Below, piece after piece: positions 44,001 through 54,520 of a stretch of 64,000 bases of DNA. The stretch comes from Gymnothorax reevesii (Eukaryota; Chordata; Actinopteri; Anguilliformes; Muraenidae), in assembly GCA_029721435.1 (NCBI GenBank), contig CM056578.1:12400313-12464312 (forward strand), given 5' to 3'. The notes beneath the pieces are model-generated. The model had not been told where the DNA came from and made no database searches. It was given only the letters and a program-made list of their open reading frames with translations. The number at the start of each line of letters is the position of its first letter. The stretch's first letter is position 1. Both the position numbers and the translations under genes were made by a program.

Positions 44001-45835
44001 AATGTACTGGACGGCACCACAACATCATCTTCTTTAGCCTTCTTGGCCATAGCACGAGTCACTGCGCAAGAAGGATACAGAGATGGGTCCTCATCCCTAT
44101 TTTCAGTGCTCGGCTGTGAAGTAAGATGTACAGGGGGAACTACTTTGCCCCCAGCCAGGTCATTGCCTAGCAACAGAGAAACACCCTTTATAGGTAGACT
44201 TGACATAAGTCCCACCTTTACCTGTCCTGTAACTAAATCTGACTTCAAGAATATAGAGCGCAGGGGTACAGATACAGTCCTCCCTTCAATACCTTGTACA
44301 AGTATGAAATCCCCTGAAGCGGTCTCATCACGTAACTCCAAGGAGTCCATCAACAAAAGTGACTGAGAAGCTCCGGTATCCCTTAGGATATATATGGGGA
44401 CAGGAGTAGTATGCTCATTCAGAGCCACAAATCCCTCTGACACAAATGGAAGAAATTCCTCCCTCACAAAGTCAGCTGTATTAGGCTTTTTAGCCCCACA
44501 AGAAGCAGGTAATTTAGCAGATTGGTTATCCACTACAGGGGTTTCTAACCTTGTTTTCACAAAGGCATTTGGTTTGGTATCCTTTTCTTTTTCTTTCTTA
44601 GCTTTAAGGAACCAACAGTTAGTTGTAACATGACCAGATTTCTTGCAATAACTGCAAACTAGACCACTTCTGTCACTGTCAGCTTTCACACTTTGATCAG
44701 ACCTGTTACTGGATTTCTGAGCACCATCACCAGATTTGTCTTTGTCTTTGGGTGAGGAATCTTGGGTATCACCGTAACCCTTTTTCTGAAATTGGGACCA
44801 TTTATTGTTACTGCTAGACTGAAATTTGGACTTATGAGTGAGAACATATTCATCTGCAAATTTGGCAGCTGATTGCAAGTTCAGTACTTGCTTCTCATTA
44901 AGGTAGGTCTTAACATCATCCTTAACACAGTTCTTGAATTCTTCAACTAACACCATCTCTTTTAGTGAGTTGAAATCATCCTTGACCTCCATAGAAGTAC
45001 ACCAGCGCTCAAAGCAAACCTGCTTTTCATTAGCAAATTCAACATAAGTCTGATTTTCAGATTTCTTCAGACCTCTGAATTTCTGTCGGTAAGCCTCTGG
45101 AACCAACTCATAAGCTCTCATAATAACCTTTTTGACAACCTCATAATCAGAGGAATCATCTGCAGACAAAGCCGAATAGGCTTGTTGAGCTTTACCCTTG
45201 AGGACAGTTTGCAACATCAGAGGCCAGTGTTCCTTTGGCCACTGGCAACTCTTTGCTACCTTTTCAAAACACTGGAAATAGTTGTCAACATCCTTTTCCG
45301 AAAATGGAGGCACCAGTTTTACCTCCTGGCTAGCCCGAAATTTATTTTCAGTTTGAATTTTTATTTTTAGTTGCTCCATTTGGAGTCTTTCTTCTCTATC
45401 GAATTTCTCTAATTCAAAATCTCTCTGTCTTGCAAATTTTTCTAACTCAAATTCTCTTTGTTTTTCTTCTCTTGCTAATTTTTCTAACTCAAACTGCCTT
45501 TGTTTTTCTTTTTCTTCCCTCTCAAATTCCCTTTCTTTTTCTCTTTCCTCCCTTTCAATCTCTAGCATTTTTAATTTAAGTTCCATTTCTATATTTGGAT
45601 TTTCCACTGGAAACTGTTCCAGATCTCCTGGTGCAAACACATTTTCATCAATGTAATATTCAACTATCTCTCTAGCCAGTCTTGCTTTTCGCATGGCTGG
45701 TTTTACCTCTGTCAACTCCAACTGTCTGCAAATTTCTAGCAGTTCTGTCTTTTTAAAAGACTTCAAAACCCCTACGGTTGGTGATGCCAAGAAATCATCC
45801 ATTGCTGTTGTCAATATATATCTAGGAAAATTCAC
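41051..45835 (-). CDS. Gag-Pol polyprotein, Gmr1-type order (PR-IN-RT-RH)
   Basis: 1594 residues, one frame, no frameshift between gag and pol. Order: Gag with a long Glu/Arg coiled-coil-like stretch (about 83-165) and a capsid-like part (about 170-330); CCHC knuckle CSYCKKSGHVTTNC (about 393); protease DTGAS (about 487); integrase HHCC finger (about 742-780), then IVDCVG, SDQGSNF and ALERF for the D-D-E triad (about 808, 870, 906); GPY module FHGPYEIL (about 1040); reverse transcriptase from KHDIIRPSNSDWSSP (about 1200) with VPKPDGSTRFCTDYRKVN, LPFGMKNAPATFQ and catalytic YIDD (about 1326); RNase H with AVDASD (about 1474) and YTDHNPL (about 1548). Known: Ty3/Gypsy elements normally place integrase last; integrase first is the Gmr1 variant. 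The second ATG (residue 12) aligns with the start of the related frame at 1-3683 and may be the true start. Every catalytic residue I looked for is present. Confidence 0.95.
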   Translation of the reverse strand: MNFPRYILTTAMDDFLASPTVGVLKSFKKTELLEICRQLELTEVKPAMRKARLAREIVEYYIDENVFAPGDLEQFPVENPNIEMELKLKMLEIEREEREKEREFEREEKEKQRQFELEKLAREEKQREFELEKFARQRDFELEKFDREERLQMEQLKIKIQTENKFRASQEVKLVPPFSEKDVDNYFQCFEKVAKSCQWPKEHWPLMLQTVLKGKAQQAYSALSADDSSDYEVVKKVIMRAYELVPEAYRQKFRGLKKSENQTYVEFANEKQVCFERWCTSMEVKDDFNSLKEMVLVEEFKNCVKDDVKTYLNEKQVLNLQSAAKFADEYVLTHKSKFQSSSNNKWSQFQKKGYGDTQDSSPKDKDKSGDGAQKSSNRSDQSVKADSDRSGLVCSYCKKSGHVTTNCWFLKAKKEKEKDTKPNAFVKTRLETPVVDNQSAKLPASCGAKKPNTADFVREEFLPFVSEGFVALNEHTTPVPIYILRDTGASQSLLLMDSLELRDETASGDFILVQGIEGRTVSVPLRSIFLKSDLVTGQVKVGLMSSLPIKGVSLLLGNDLAGGKVVPPVHLTSQPSTENRDEDPSLYPSCAVTRAMAKKAKEDDVVVPSSTLNSQDSGGSPHDSDWPTMVSPFEDLSDTFISSLFSQPDGSGDSDVSGDLSLSRKRLIEEQTNDPEIGVLKRRALPEKEIDAVPVGYYLKDGVLMRKWRPPDIPANADWAVVRQIVVPKVYRNEILTMAHSLPLGGHLGVNKTVDKIMKHFFWPGLRKDVSNFCKTCHTCQVVGKHQLDPPVAPLQPIPAFGEPFSRVIVDCVGPLPKTRSGNQYLLTIMCASTRFPEAIPLRNIKATAISKALIKFFTLFGLPREIQSDQGSNFTSGLFQQVMYELGAKQILSSAYHPESQGALERFHSTLKTMMRTYCYDHEKDWDEGVHLLLFAAREAVQESTGFSPFELVFGHEVRGPLLLLSEQWQEKEPHISLLDYVGKFKERLRAACDLAKENLKSSQGKMKTWYDHKARSREFKPGEKVLVLFPLQSNPLQARFHGPYEILTKLNDLNYIVKTPDRRKPKQLCHINMLKPYHDRNARVAAVTSDSPMVETCEDEGEFQGDEPRIKAEVLSCKLSNTEVLQNLDVKLQHLEPSQRDQFERLIKKYEDLFPDVPKRVTIASHDVDVGDAKPIKQHPYRMNPEKRKIAEKEVEYMLKHDIIRPSNSDWSSPCVLVPKPDGSTRFCTDYRKVNAVTRTDVFPISRIDDCIDSVGQAKFLTKIDLLKGYWCVPLTERAKSISAFATLSGLYQYEVLPFGMKNAPATFQRTIQSTIAGLPHTGAYIDDLITWSDSWEEHLKDVETLFQRLTQANLTVNLNKSDFGCATVTYLGYVIGQGKVAPINAKVQAIMDFPVPDNKKALRRFLGMIGYYRKFCKNFAEIALSLTNQLKKGVKFTWDDACQRAFDRLKSLLCHFPVLKSPDFNKPFSIAVDASDQACGSVLLQRSDSDDIEHPVAYFSRKFNRHQRNYSTIEKELLALVLSLQHFEVYVCTGQKPMIVYTDHNPLMFLSKMKNKNRRSLNWSLILQEFDLEIKHVKGTDNVIADCLSRV

Positions 45836-45894
45836 AAAAACAATTTCACAATTTGGAATGTTAGATTTTCAATAAATTACTCACACAATGGTCT

Positions 45895-45912
45895 ATCCCG
45901 GACGAGCCCCCA
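45895..45912 (-). other. Primer-binding site, tRNA-Pro
   Basis: The plus strand reads ATCCCGGACGAGCCCCCA, the 3' end of tRNA-Pro with CCA, so the minus strand carries an exact 18-base complement. It is three bases from the LTR edge at 45916. Confidence 0.9.
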
Positions 45913-45915
45913 ATT

Positions 45916-46410
45916 TGTTATGGCCCCAATTTGTTATTACATTTATAACACAACAGCAACAGCAAGGGATGACACACAGTTTTTAAAACTAAAACACATT
46001 TAATTTTTAACAAAGACAAAGACTAATAACAACCTACAACTAAAGACCAAGATTGATAAATAAGAAAAAACAGAAATAATTACAGTCCCTTTTTGGTGGG
46101 GTGGCTTGGTGATGTCCTGGATGAAGAAAATGCTCAAACACAGGCAAAGAAATCCACAAAAGAAACGTCACAGGTCTTGAACAGAATGGCAGGTCTGGTC
46201 ATCTTCTTGCAATTTCTCCTACTACTTTACTGTCTCAATTCTTTTCTTTATATACTCTTTTGCAGACCCCACCCACATTTAGACCTCTTTTTTTTAACTT
46301 TCTGAGACTTGCCCCAGACATGTCTGGAAACATGTCCAAACATGACTCCAGTCTGAGCTTAACAAAAAAAAGGTAAATACTGCCATCTAGTGGCCTATAT
46401 TCACATTACA
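45916..46410 (-). promoter_or_regulatory. 5' LTR with core promoter
   Basis: 495-bp LTR that drives the element on the minus strand; TATATAAAG box at about 46246-46254. CATGTCTGG/CAGACATG words at 46311-46346 form short palindromes upstream of it. Confidence 0.85.
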
Positions 46411-47090
46411 ATATTAAAACCATTCAGCTGGAATGCACTTTGAATGCCGTTGGAATCTTTCGATTGCTGCTGGAGTCAGTGGTGACTGGTGAATTGGCTA
46501 TAGGGGAGGCTGAAACCCATACCTGAAAAAAATAATAATTGGTCATGACCTATGTTCAATAATTAATTTAAATTACCAGAAACTCTGAAAACTCTCAATA
46601 TTATCAGGTGTGGCCAATTTTCATTAATAACGCATACCTGTTAACTCTCACAAATTTGCCGTCAGTTTTAGTGGCATATTTACGTACGTTCCTCTGCTGT
46701 AGTTGTCAATTACTCAATCAATGCATATGCAACACTTGCGTTACATTCAGAGGACATTCTGAGTATTCAAGCTGCATTCTGTTTGAATTCTTGGACGTTC
46801 CAACCATATTCAGCAGCCATTCCGGGAGCGCTCTGTCTGCATTCGAGGTGAATTCGTACAGCATTCGACGCACGTTCCAACCAGACTTCGGTTGGTTTTC
46901 AGGCAGCAATTGAACCGCACTCTTACGGAATTCGAAGTGTATTCTAAATATTCTGACTGCATTCTATCAGCATTCTAAAAGAATTCTTCCTATGGTGTTC
47001 CAACGACATTCAAACTGCGTTCGAGAGCTAATACACCCAGAATGTGCAAGAATCATTTGAGGCGAGTTCGAAGCGCATTCTAAGTAATTA
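46411..47090. repeat. GCATTC/GAATTC minisatellite, right part, and inverted-repeat arm
   Basis: Continuation of the degenerate array (TTCTGACTGCATTCT and relatives). It contains the right inverted arm at 46561-46649, complementary to 38489-38585. A TTAA run lies at 47104-47121. Confidence 0.6.
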
Positions 47091-47554
47091 ATAACTAATA
47101 ATAGTAACTAATTAATTAATTAATTGCACAGCTGACGTTACCAGTAAGCAATGATGATGACTTTCGAAATTTAATATGAATCAGCATTTTCTTGCTTGTT
47201 TCACGGTCACGCTGTTGTTACCCAGTATTGTGAAAAGACACACATACAAAGATACAACAGCATCAACACTGCACTGCGTGTTTTTCCAGGTTCATGCAGT
47301 TCCAAAATAATTGACTGTAAACTGTATACTATTTTAGATTTTAGGCTTATTTGTTGACTTTATGAGCCGTTTTAGATGTTGTGCCTGTTCTGAAATGAGT
47401 TTGTGTGGTCACCGCCATTGTTGCTCTTTAAAATAAGACAGCTGTGGGGTTTGTAATGACACGGTAGGTTCAAACATTGGAACATTTATGTTCAGGGGTT
47501 CTAAAGCCTGGTTGGGATTTTCTGAGGTATGCCATTGTAAATGTATAACCCCAT
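47091..47554. other. Unassigned sequence
   Basis: No ORF, repeat or terminal motif that I can support. Confidence 0.35.
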
Positions 47555-48079
47555 TTCCATGAAAGTTGGGACGCCGCGTAAAATGTTAAAAAAACAGAAT
47601 GCAATAGTTTTCAAATCATTTGAACTTTGTATTTATTTGAAAATTAAGCAAAGACAATACATCAGGATTTGAAACAGATATTTTATTGTATTTGATAAGA
47701 ATGTGCTCACTTTGAATTTGATGCCAACAACATGTTTCAAAAAAGTTGGCGAAGTGGCACGTTTACCACTGTTTTGCCTCACGCTTCCCAAAGCAACTCT
47801 CTGTTAGCGTTGGAATTAAGGAGACCAACTGGTGCGGTTTCCAAAGAAAAATGTTTTCCCATTATTGCTTTATGTAGGATTTCAACCGCTCAATACTTTG
47901 CAGCCTCCTTTGACATATTTTTAGTTTCATAAGGCACCAAATATTGTCATTGGGTGACAGGTTTGGACTGCAGGCTGACCACTTTAGCACCCAGACTCTT
48001 TTACTACAGAGCCATATTGTTTTAATACCTGCAGAGTATGGAATTTGGTATGGTTTTGCTGAAATGAGCAAGGCCTTTG
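47555..48079 (-). mobile_element. Truncated Tc1/mariner-type fragment
   Basis: Starts TATAACCCCATTTCCATGAAAGTTGGGA, the terminus type of a fish Tc1-like family related in layout to the element at 9169. The minus strand retains degenerate transposase C-terminal words such as ACSPNLSPNDNIW (about 47950-47985). It breaks off at 48079 where an L2-like LINE begins. Confidence 0.65.
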
Positions 48080-49180
48080 CTTAATTAATTTACTTTTTTA
48101 ATTTTAACCGTTATTTTGCCAGGGAAACCCATTAAGACTGAGGTCTCATTTTCAATGGTGCCCTGGTTACATACAATACATTTTACAATCTGAAAAATAC
48201 GACAAAAAGCAATAAAAATAATTTGAAAAAAAAAATCAGCAATAAGAAGGCAGTAAAACATCAGTACTTAAAACATTCACATACATCAACAGTCAAGCTC
48301 ATGTAACAAATTTCTGAATGTGCTCAATGGGACAAGGGCATTTAGTTTAGCAGTTTCCTGGAACTTATTCCAGGCGCTAGGTACACAATAGCTAAATGCA
48401 ATTTTCCCAGTTCAGATTTGACTTGTGGCACCCCAAGGACTATCCAATCCTGAGATCTTGTCTGATAGTGATTGAAACGCCATGCAACAAAGATGTTAAG
48501 TAATTGGGTAGCTTTAAAATGATAGCTTTATACCCATACAAAAGCAAATGCTTCCTTCTCCTAGCAGCCAGGGATGGCCAACCCACTGCCTGGTAGAGGT
48601 TACAATGATGCGTTCTCAAGTGATCACCAGTAATAAAACAGAGTGCTGAATGATAAACAGTATCAGGCTTTTTAAAGGTGGTAGAAGTGGCATGCATATA
48701 AAGAATATCACCATTATCAAGAATGGGCAGGAAGATAGAAAGCTGTTAATACAATCTATTTTCAGCCGAAAAACACAATCTGTTTCTATAAAAGAACCCA
48801 TCCTTAAACTTTATGCTAGCCCATCAACATGAGGTTTAAAGGTGAGCTTTTCATCAATAAAAAACTCCAAGATACTTATAGGAGGATATCTTTTCTATTT
48901 CAGAGCCGTCGAAAGTGCTCATTTTGAAATGAGGTTCCTTCATAAAGCGGAATCTAGAGAATTGCATACATTTCATTTTTGTTGCATTTAAAACAAGTTT
49001 AAGTTCGAGAAGGGAGTTCTGGAATGACTCAAAACCGGTCTATGAGGTGGATATGGCTTCTCTCAATGTGGAGGAGGATGAATAAAGCACCGTATCATCG
49101 ACATAAAAATGTAACTTACAGCCATTATTAAAAGAGGCAATGTTATTGAGGTAAGACACTACAAGTCAATAGGGTAAAAT
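48080..49180 (-). pseudogene. L2-like LINE, 3' part with reverse transcriptase end
   Basis: Minus strand: LHFYVDDTVLYSS with the catalytic YVDD at 49094-49105, then SYKYLGVFIDEKLTFKPHV (about 48825-48885), then connection-domain words (RNLLHEL, about 48295-48315), and a 3' UTR with CCTGGCAAAATAACGGTTAAAATTAA ending at about 48080. Several stop codons interrupt the frame, and everything upstream of the palm is missing. It appears to have landed in the Tc1-like fragment. Confidence 0.7.
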
Positions 49181-49926
49181 TTTTAAATAATAGATATCAC
49201 CATGAAACTTCCTCAGTCAATGACTTGCAATAGAATGAAAAAAATCTGTATTACAAGTTTTTGAAATTTTTTTGTTTAAATATGCAAATCAGGCATTATC
49301 TCATTAAATATGTGCTAATTTGAATATATTTTAGGAAGATTAATCTAAATATCTGAGAAAGTAAGGTGCAAAATTCTTTTTTCATTTTGTTTACATATGA
49401 GATGAAAAAAAACAATTACAGAGGGATTTAAGGATATCCGCTTTTCTTACTGGGAAAATCAAAATATGCTGTCCATGGCCTCAAAAAATCCATTTTCGCC
49501 ATATTTTTGGGAATAAAATGTCTCATAAATCAGGCTAGGGATGCTATTTTATAAAATCCCTCTGTAAATATCTTCAGCTAAGTGTATACGTGCAAAGTTT
49601 GGTATACATAAGTACAACCGGGGCGGAGAGGTTTGACTTGGAGTATGACAAAAAACTTGGCATTCAAAGATTTACAGGGAAACTTAATGCATTTTTGTTG
49701 GAAGCATTTGCTCACAAAAAGAATAAATGTTCAGGCCCTTACAAATAGTAATGTGGTATATTTTGAGCTCATGAAAATTGATTATTTAATAACATGACAG
49801 GCATCTAAGGCCTACAGCTGTAGTTATCCAACTAATAAACATATTGGCCTACACTGCACAAACTTGCAGACAAAACTCACGTCAAACGCGACAACACTTC
49901 TCCTCTCACTCTACAATCATATAGAT
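49181..49926. other. Unassigned AT-rich sequence
   Basis: Perhaps part of an old repeat; no ORF and no terminal inverted repeat found. Confidence 0.35.
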
Positions 49927-51950
49927 CAGTGGTCTTTAACGTCGTTCCTAGGGACCCACTGTGTATGCTGATTTTTGTTCCAAACACATTTGTTATCGCA
50001 GGATTTTAACGAGTTGTTAATGTCTTAATTAGTTGTTTTTCATATTTAGCGTTGTTACTGACTGTTTTTAGCCAAATGTTTCATAGAAGCATCCATACAT
50101 GCTATGAAGAATAAAATATCCTTGAAGATTGTGGTTTTATTTCTATAGTGCAAGAAATTTCCAGCATTGTTACATTTATACGTGATCAAATTAGATACTG
50201 AGGAACTCAGTAAACCCCAAATTGGGCTGTTTCAAGTTCAAGTTCTTTCAAAAAACTTCAGGTGAATTAATTAGATTAACACAAAGCTGGTTTGACTCTT
50301 TACCATTTGCTTGTCGAATGAATTTGTCTTGATGTGCCAATTAGTTTTCACCAAGTAGGAGCCGAGTACATCTTTAATTTGATTATTAACAATATTTTCT
50401 CTCATTTTATGTTGTTGTTCTGCCCTCGCAGTGCGTGAGCCGCCTTTTGCAAAACTAGGCAGACAGATGACATCAGAAGGTCTGGTTAGAAATAAGACCA
50501 GTTGGAGACTTGTTTGCAATTTGAAGGCAAAGTCTTGTTTTGGTCTTAATTGTTTACACTTTCCTTCTTTTAATTTGTTGTAGAACTGCAATGAAATGAC
50601 ATGTACACAGAATGAAATGATTGGTTACAATATGTTTGTAACTAAATACTAAAACTTATTTATCTATGAAATGAATATATATTGACAATGCAATTAATTA
50701 AACAGCTAATACACTAGTTGTCATACGAACATATACAACCTCAAATGAATGAAATAGCTTTCAGAAGTGTAACGCAATTCTTAATTGAGATGCACAGGAA
50801 ATCCATTGAATTTACACAGAACTGCTGTAAACTCCATAGAGATGCCATGAATTGTAATTGAAATGAACAAAAATCAACATTCCAAAAATAAAGCACACAT
50901 AAATTCTAACTTGCACAAATGTATAGCACTTGGGTGAAAAATAAGACACAGCATTGCTGTCTGATGGCTTAAGCATTAGCTCACAACAGCTTAGCCTAAG
51001 TGCAAACATAATACGCAGTGGGCTCTGACAAAGGTCAAATAATCATGTCTCATCAACACATTAACAATATTCATGAAAGTAGGACTTACAGAGGTATATT
51101 CGCCCAGATTTCCCCACTAGAAAGGAGAGCTGTTCACAACAGTTGAGCATGCTTCAAACAGGAAAAAGAAAAAACAGGAAACTCTGCTGTGTGAATATAT
51201 TAAGGGGGACTGTAATGCGAATAAAAGCCACTAGATGTCAGTATTGACCTTTCTTATGTTAAGCCCAGACTGGAGCTAGGTTTGGGCATGTCTTGGGCAT
51301 GTCTGGGACAAGTCCCAGAGAATTAAGAAAAAGAGGTCTAAATGTGGGAAGGGTCTGCAAAAGAGTATATCAGGAGGAAAATTGAGGGATTGGAGTAGTA
51401 GGAGAAAGTGCAAGCAGAAGGATACATTTGACCAGACCAGTCACTCTTTTCGTGGATTTTTGCCTGTGTTGGAGCATTTTCCTCACCGGAAACATCACCA
51501 AGCAACCCAACCTAAGGGACTGTAAATATTTTTTTTTGTTGTATATATCAATCTTGGTCAGAAGAGTAGATTAGTTAAAAGTCTTTGTTTGATTAAATTT
51601 GTTTAAGTTTTAAAATTGTGTCTGTCATCCTTTGCTGTCATAAATGTAATAACAAATTGGGGCCATAACAGGACCCATAGGGGGAGCTATTTCACGACTA
51701 CAGCTTGACGAGCTTGACAGTTGTTATTTCCAATGCATAGCAATGTGAGTATGGCATTTTTTTATTCTGGATGGCAAACATGGATATTTCTCGAATATTG
51801 TGAATTAAGAGGGCAAATAACTGCTCTAAGCATTAAATACACTTAATTAAGATTAGTGAACAGCTTGTTAAAATCCTGCGATTACCACTGTGGTTAGAAC
51901 AAAAGCCAGGATAGACAGTGGGTCCCCAGGAACAACGTAAAAAACCATTG
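49927..51950. mobile_element. hAT-like non-autonomous element with about 100-bp TIRs
   Basis: The left end CAGTGGTCTTTAACGTCGTTCC and right end (complement CAATGGTTTTTTACGTTGTTCC) stay alike for about 100 bp through GGGACCCACTG and ATCGCAGGATTTTAAC. The flanking octamers ATATAGAT and GTGGAGAT share 5 of 8 bases, a decayed 8-bp duplication at best. The interior has no transposase and carries a solo LTR. About 1.56 kb before that insertion. Confidence 0.75.
51211..51670 (+). repeat. Solo LTR of the 40423-46410 family
   Basis: 460 bp from TGTAATGCGAATAAAAGCC to GGGGCCATAACA, a diverged plus-strand relative of the 495-bp LTRs. Flanked by a perfect 4-bp repeat GGAC (51207-51210, 51671-51674). Nested inside the hAT-like element. 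Confidence 0.9.
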
Positions 51951-52767
51951 GTGGAGATGGAAAGACTTGGGATGTGCCAGTGTCTCCACCACTGAGCCAA
52001 TTCAATACGCATCTCGATACGCCACCAGCGATACGATACATTAACGATACAGTGAAGCCCCTTGCCGATACGATGCAATACGATTCACCCTTGTTCATGA
52101 TTAGATGTGATTCGGTACAATACAATTCGATTCAGCACTATGCAAATAATTTATAAGGCCACAATTGGTTTCTTACCTCACCAGCACAATTATTCTTTCC
52201 TCTCTCTTTCCTTGTCATGGATGTATTCAATACTTGATTATTTTCTATTACCCAAACCAATAAACTCAATAAAATTAAAGAAACATGCAATTCAATATGG
52301 TACAGACTAGGGATTGAGAGATTCACCGGTTTGTATCGGTGGTCCGATACAACTGTTTACGATGCAACTGCATCGGTAGCTTCAGTCCGTATCGGTCACA
52401 AATGCCAGCTGATTCGCAATATATCGTTCCTAACGTCCCTGTATCGGTAAAACATGTGATTCACACGATTATGTCAAGTTTTATTCCCCTCGCTCAGGTG
52501 TTTCCGAGGCGCCCTGAATGTTGGGTTTAATCCCGGGAAACGGGACCTATTTGACCTCCAATCCATTTTCCGTTTCCCGGGAAATATAAAAATGAGAAAC
52601 CGGGAAAAAACATTTTAAAATATTCATAAGATAATGGAATATATTGAGAAAATATGTAGGCCTATTTTACTGTCTTAGAACATATTCAACAGCTGTGTGT
52701 GTGCGCAGGCGGAAAAGCTGTGTGTATGCGTGAGAATACTTGACTTAATTGAACTGACTATTCATAC

Positions 52768-53064
52768 TTATTTAAGTGCGTCCAAGCAGAAAAAACGATC
52801 GAGATTCGCGTTTAATGCGCTTATAAATGTGGCCAAGATGCACAGTGCTCCAACGCCCACACTTAAGATGTCGGTCCAAAGGTAAATTTTTTTCCTTGGC
52901 CAAACATAGGCTATTTTAAGCGGTACTTTCGAAAAACTGGAATGGTCATCAACTGGGGCAGCGAGTAAATGTGGCCAAGGAAAAAATTCAGCATTGGACA
53001 CACGTAAAAGTTTCTTTAACATCGGCCGTAATTGATGAAGAATCACAAAACGCCCCGAATTCAA
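52768..53064 (-). CDS. Copy B version of the 134-codon repeat ORF
   Basis: 98 codons matching residues 37-134 of the ORF at 4983-5387, with about 18 substitutions but no stop. Upstream the frame is broken near 53090-53110 by small deletions. Function unknown. Confidence 0.2.
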   Translation of the reverse strand: MNSGRFVILHQLRPMLKKLLRVSNAEFFPWPHLLAAPVDDHSSFSKVPLKIAYVWPRKKIYLWTDILSVGVGALCILATFISALNANLDRFFCLDALK

Positions 53065-53185
53065 ACACTTCTGACCGTTAACGCAGTTAGTTAAGTCTTT
53101 AATCTGAATTTGACGAACAAATCACGATTTATGACATCAGCTCGGAGTAGAAATACTTCATAATAGTCTACTTCAAAATATTTAA

Positions 53186-53449
53186 CAAGAGCCATCTGGC
53201 AATGGCGGATCCCCCCGGCTGTAGGTTGTGTAACCTACAGGTTGTGTGGACAGACAGACGGGCCAAATCCCCCAAAAGGCACAACGAGACCATAAGGAGA
53301 AGCTCCATACCAAATTTGGTGTTTGTAAGTGGTGTAGCTTTCGAGTTCTGGTCCGGAAACGATTTTATTACAGACAGACGGATGGATGGATGGACAGACG
53401 GACACACTGATCGCTATATCCCCTTGAATTATATGCCGGGGGGATAATA
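53186..53449. mobile_element. Short insertion with CCCCCCGG ends and (GACG/GATG)n
   Basis: The left end GGATCCCCCCGGCTG and right end GCCGGGGGGATAA are inverted; contains CCAAATTTGGTGTTTG and GATGGATGGATGGACAGACGG. Sits at the TTTAA/TAATGAG point of the unit, the same point used in copy C/D. Confidence 0.6.
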
Positions 53450-54520
53450 ATGAGAACGTGCTGCGAAGTCTGAGGGAGGGATCAAATGCGCAAGACTGAG
53501 GCTCAACAGTCGGCTCACTGCAAAATTTAAAACCTCAGACAAAACTCCAGATGAAAGCTCAAAACTTCAAGAACACTGGATTCATACCTTATGGAAAACA
53601 CTTCAGACAGAGATGCAGCGGGCTTTAATGAAATGGGGTTCTCATTGAATGAAGAGAAATCTCCTGAATCCATCTGAAACCTCCCACCCAGTGAGTTGAT
53701 GCGTTTTTAACTTTGCCTTTTAACTTCGAGTGATCGCTGATTTTATTTAGCCGAAAGTCTGACACTGCAGCACACACCGTGCCGGCCACCCGTAGCGTCT
53801 GAATGCGAGCAGATTATGGAATCTATCTGAGTTCAAAACCATGACTATGAAAGCACCAAACCACTTGCCTTAATGAATTGCGTTAGTTTATAATATGAAG
53901 AATTATAAAATATAATTTCCATGAGCCTGTTCAGTCAGACAGCGACAGATCACAGGCGTTTTCTCCGTCTCATCTAGAGCGAACGTCAAGCTGCATTCGG
54001 CTTGCGCAGTTTATATTGTTATAATATTGATTAATCTTAAAATTACGTTTTTGTGCCTCAATAATTATATATACCACCTGATAATACATTAAATCAGTCA
54101 TGTCTGGGACCCACATGTCTCTTGGTTTAGTGTTTTCTGAACTATGACCAATGTTATATAACGGTAGCCAAAATGAGAGGCTACCTTAAAAACAAGTGCT
54201 TCTTATCGAAAATGTCTCATTTTCGGGAAAAATATGAATCCTTACCTGAATGCACCACCATTACAGAGAAGTTTTCTAAGTTTGCACTGGTACTGTTACT
54301 TGCACATTAATGGAGGAAAGTTTTATACCTAAGTTCTGTCAAATTTACAGACAGATGACACTATACCACTACTAGTTGTGAGTAGTCTGTTGTTGTTTTT
54401 TTTTCATGTGGAAGGACTGAGTACCAGTAGTCTGTTTTTTCAAGAGGCCAAAAAGAAAATTTCAGGAAGAAAATCTCGTTGTTTGTTATGGTACTGATAA
54501 GAAATGAATTGCGTCTGTAC

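Larger units (their letters stand above)
40423..46410 (-). mobile_element. Complete Gmr1-type Ty3/Gypsy retrotransposon, very young
   Basis: 5988 bp on the minus strand: LTRs of exactly 495 bp at both ends (45916-46410 as 5', 40423-40917 as 3') with no difference that I can see, 4-bp target duplication ATAT (40419-40422, 46411-46414), tRNA-Pro primer site, polypurine tract and one uninterrupted Gag-Pol frame. All parts needed for autonomous retrotransposition are present except a separate envelope, which this group lacks. It lies inside a minisatellite/inverted-repeat structure. Confidence 0.95.
51967..54520. repeat. Tandem 2.2-2.3-kb unit, copy B
   Basis: Starts TTGGGATGTG with CCACTGAGCC and CGATACGCATCTCGATACG-like sequence, passes through CCTCGCTCAGGTG (about 52494) and the ORF region, and ends GAATTGCGTCTGTAC before the next unit. 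Carries an insertion at 53186-53449. Without it the unit is about 2.29 kb. Confidence 0.8.

Noticed and set aside
40423..46410. Endogenous retrovirus with envelope
   Set aside because: The frame ends with RNase H and the polypurine tract follows within about 130 bp; no room or sequence for an envelope gene.
47104..47121. TTAA tandem run as a possible regulatory or origin-like site
   Set aside because: Simple AT microsatellite with no supporting context.
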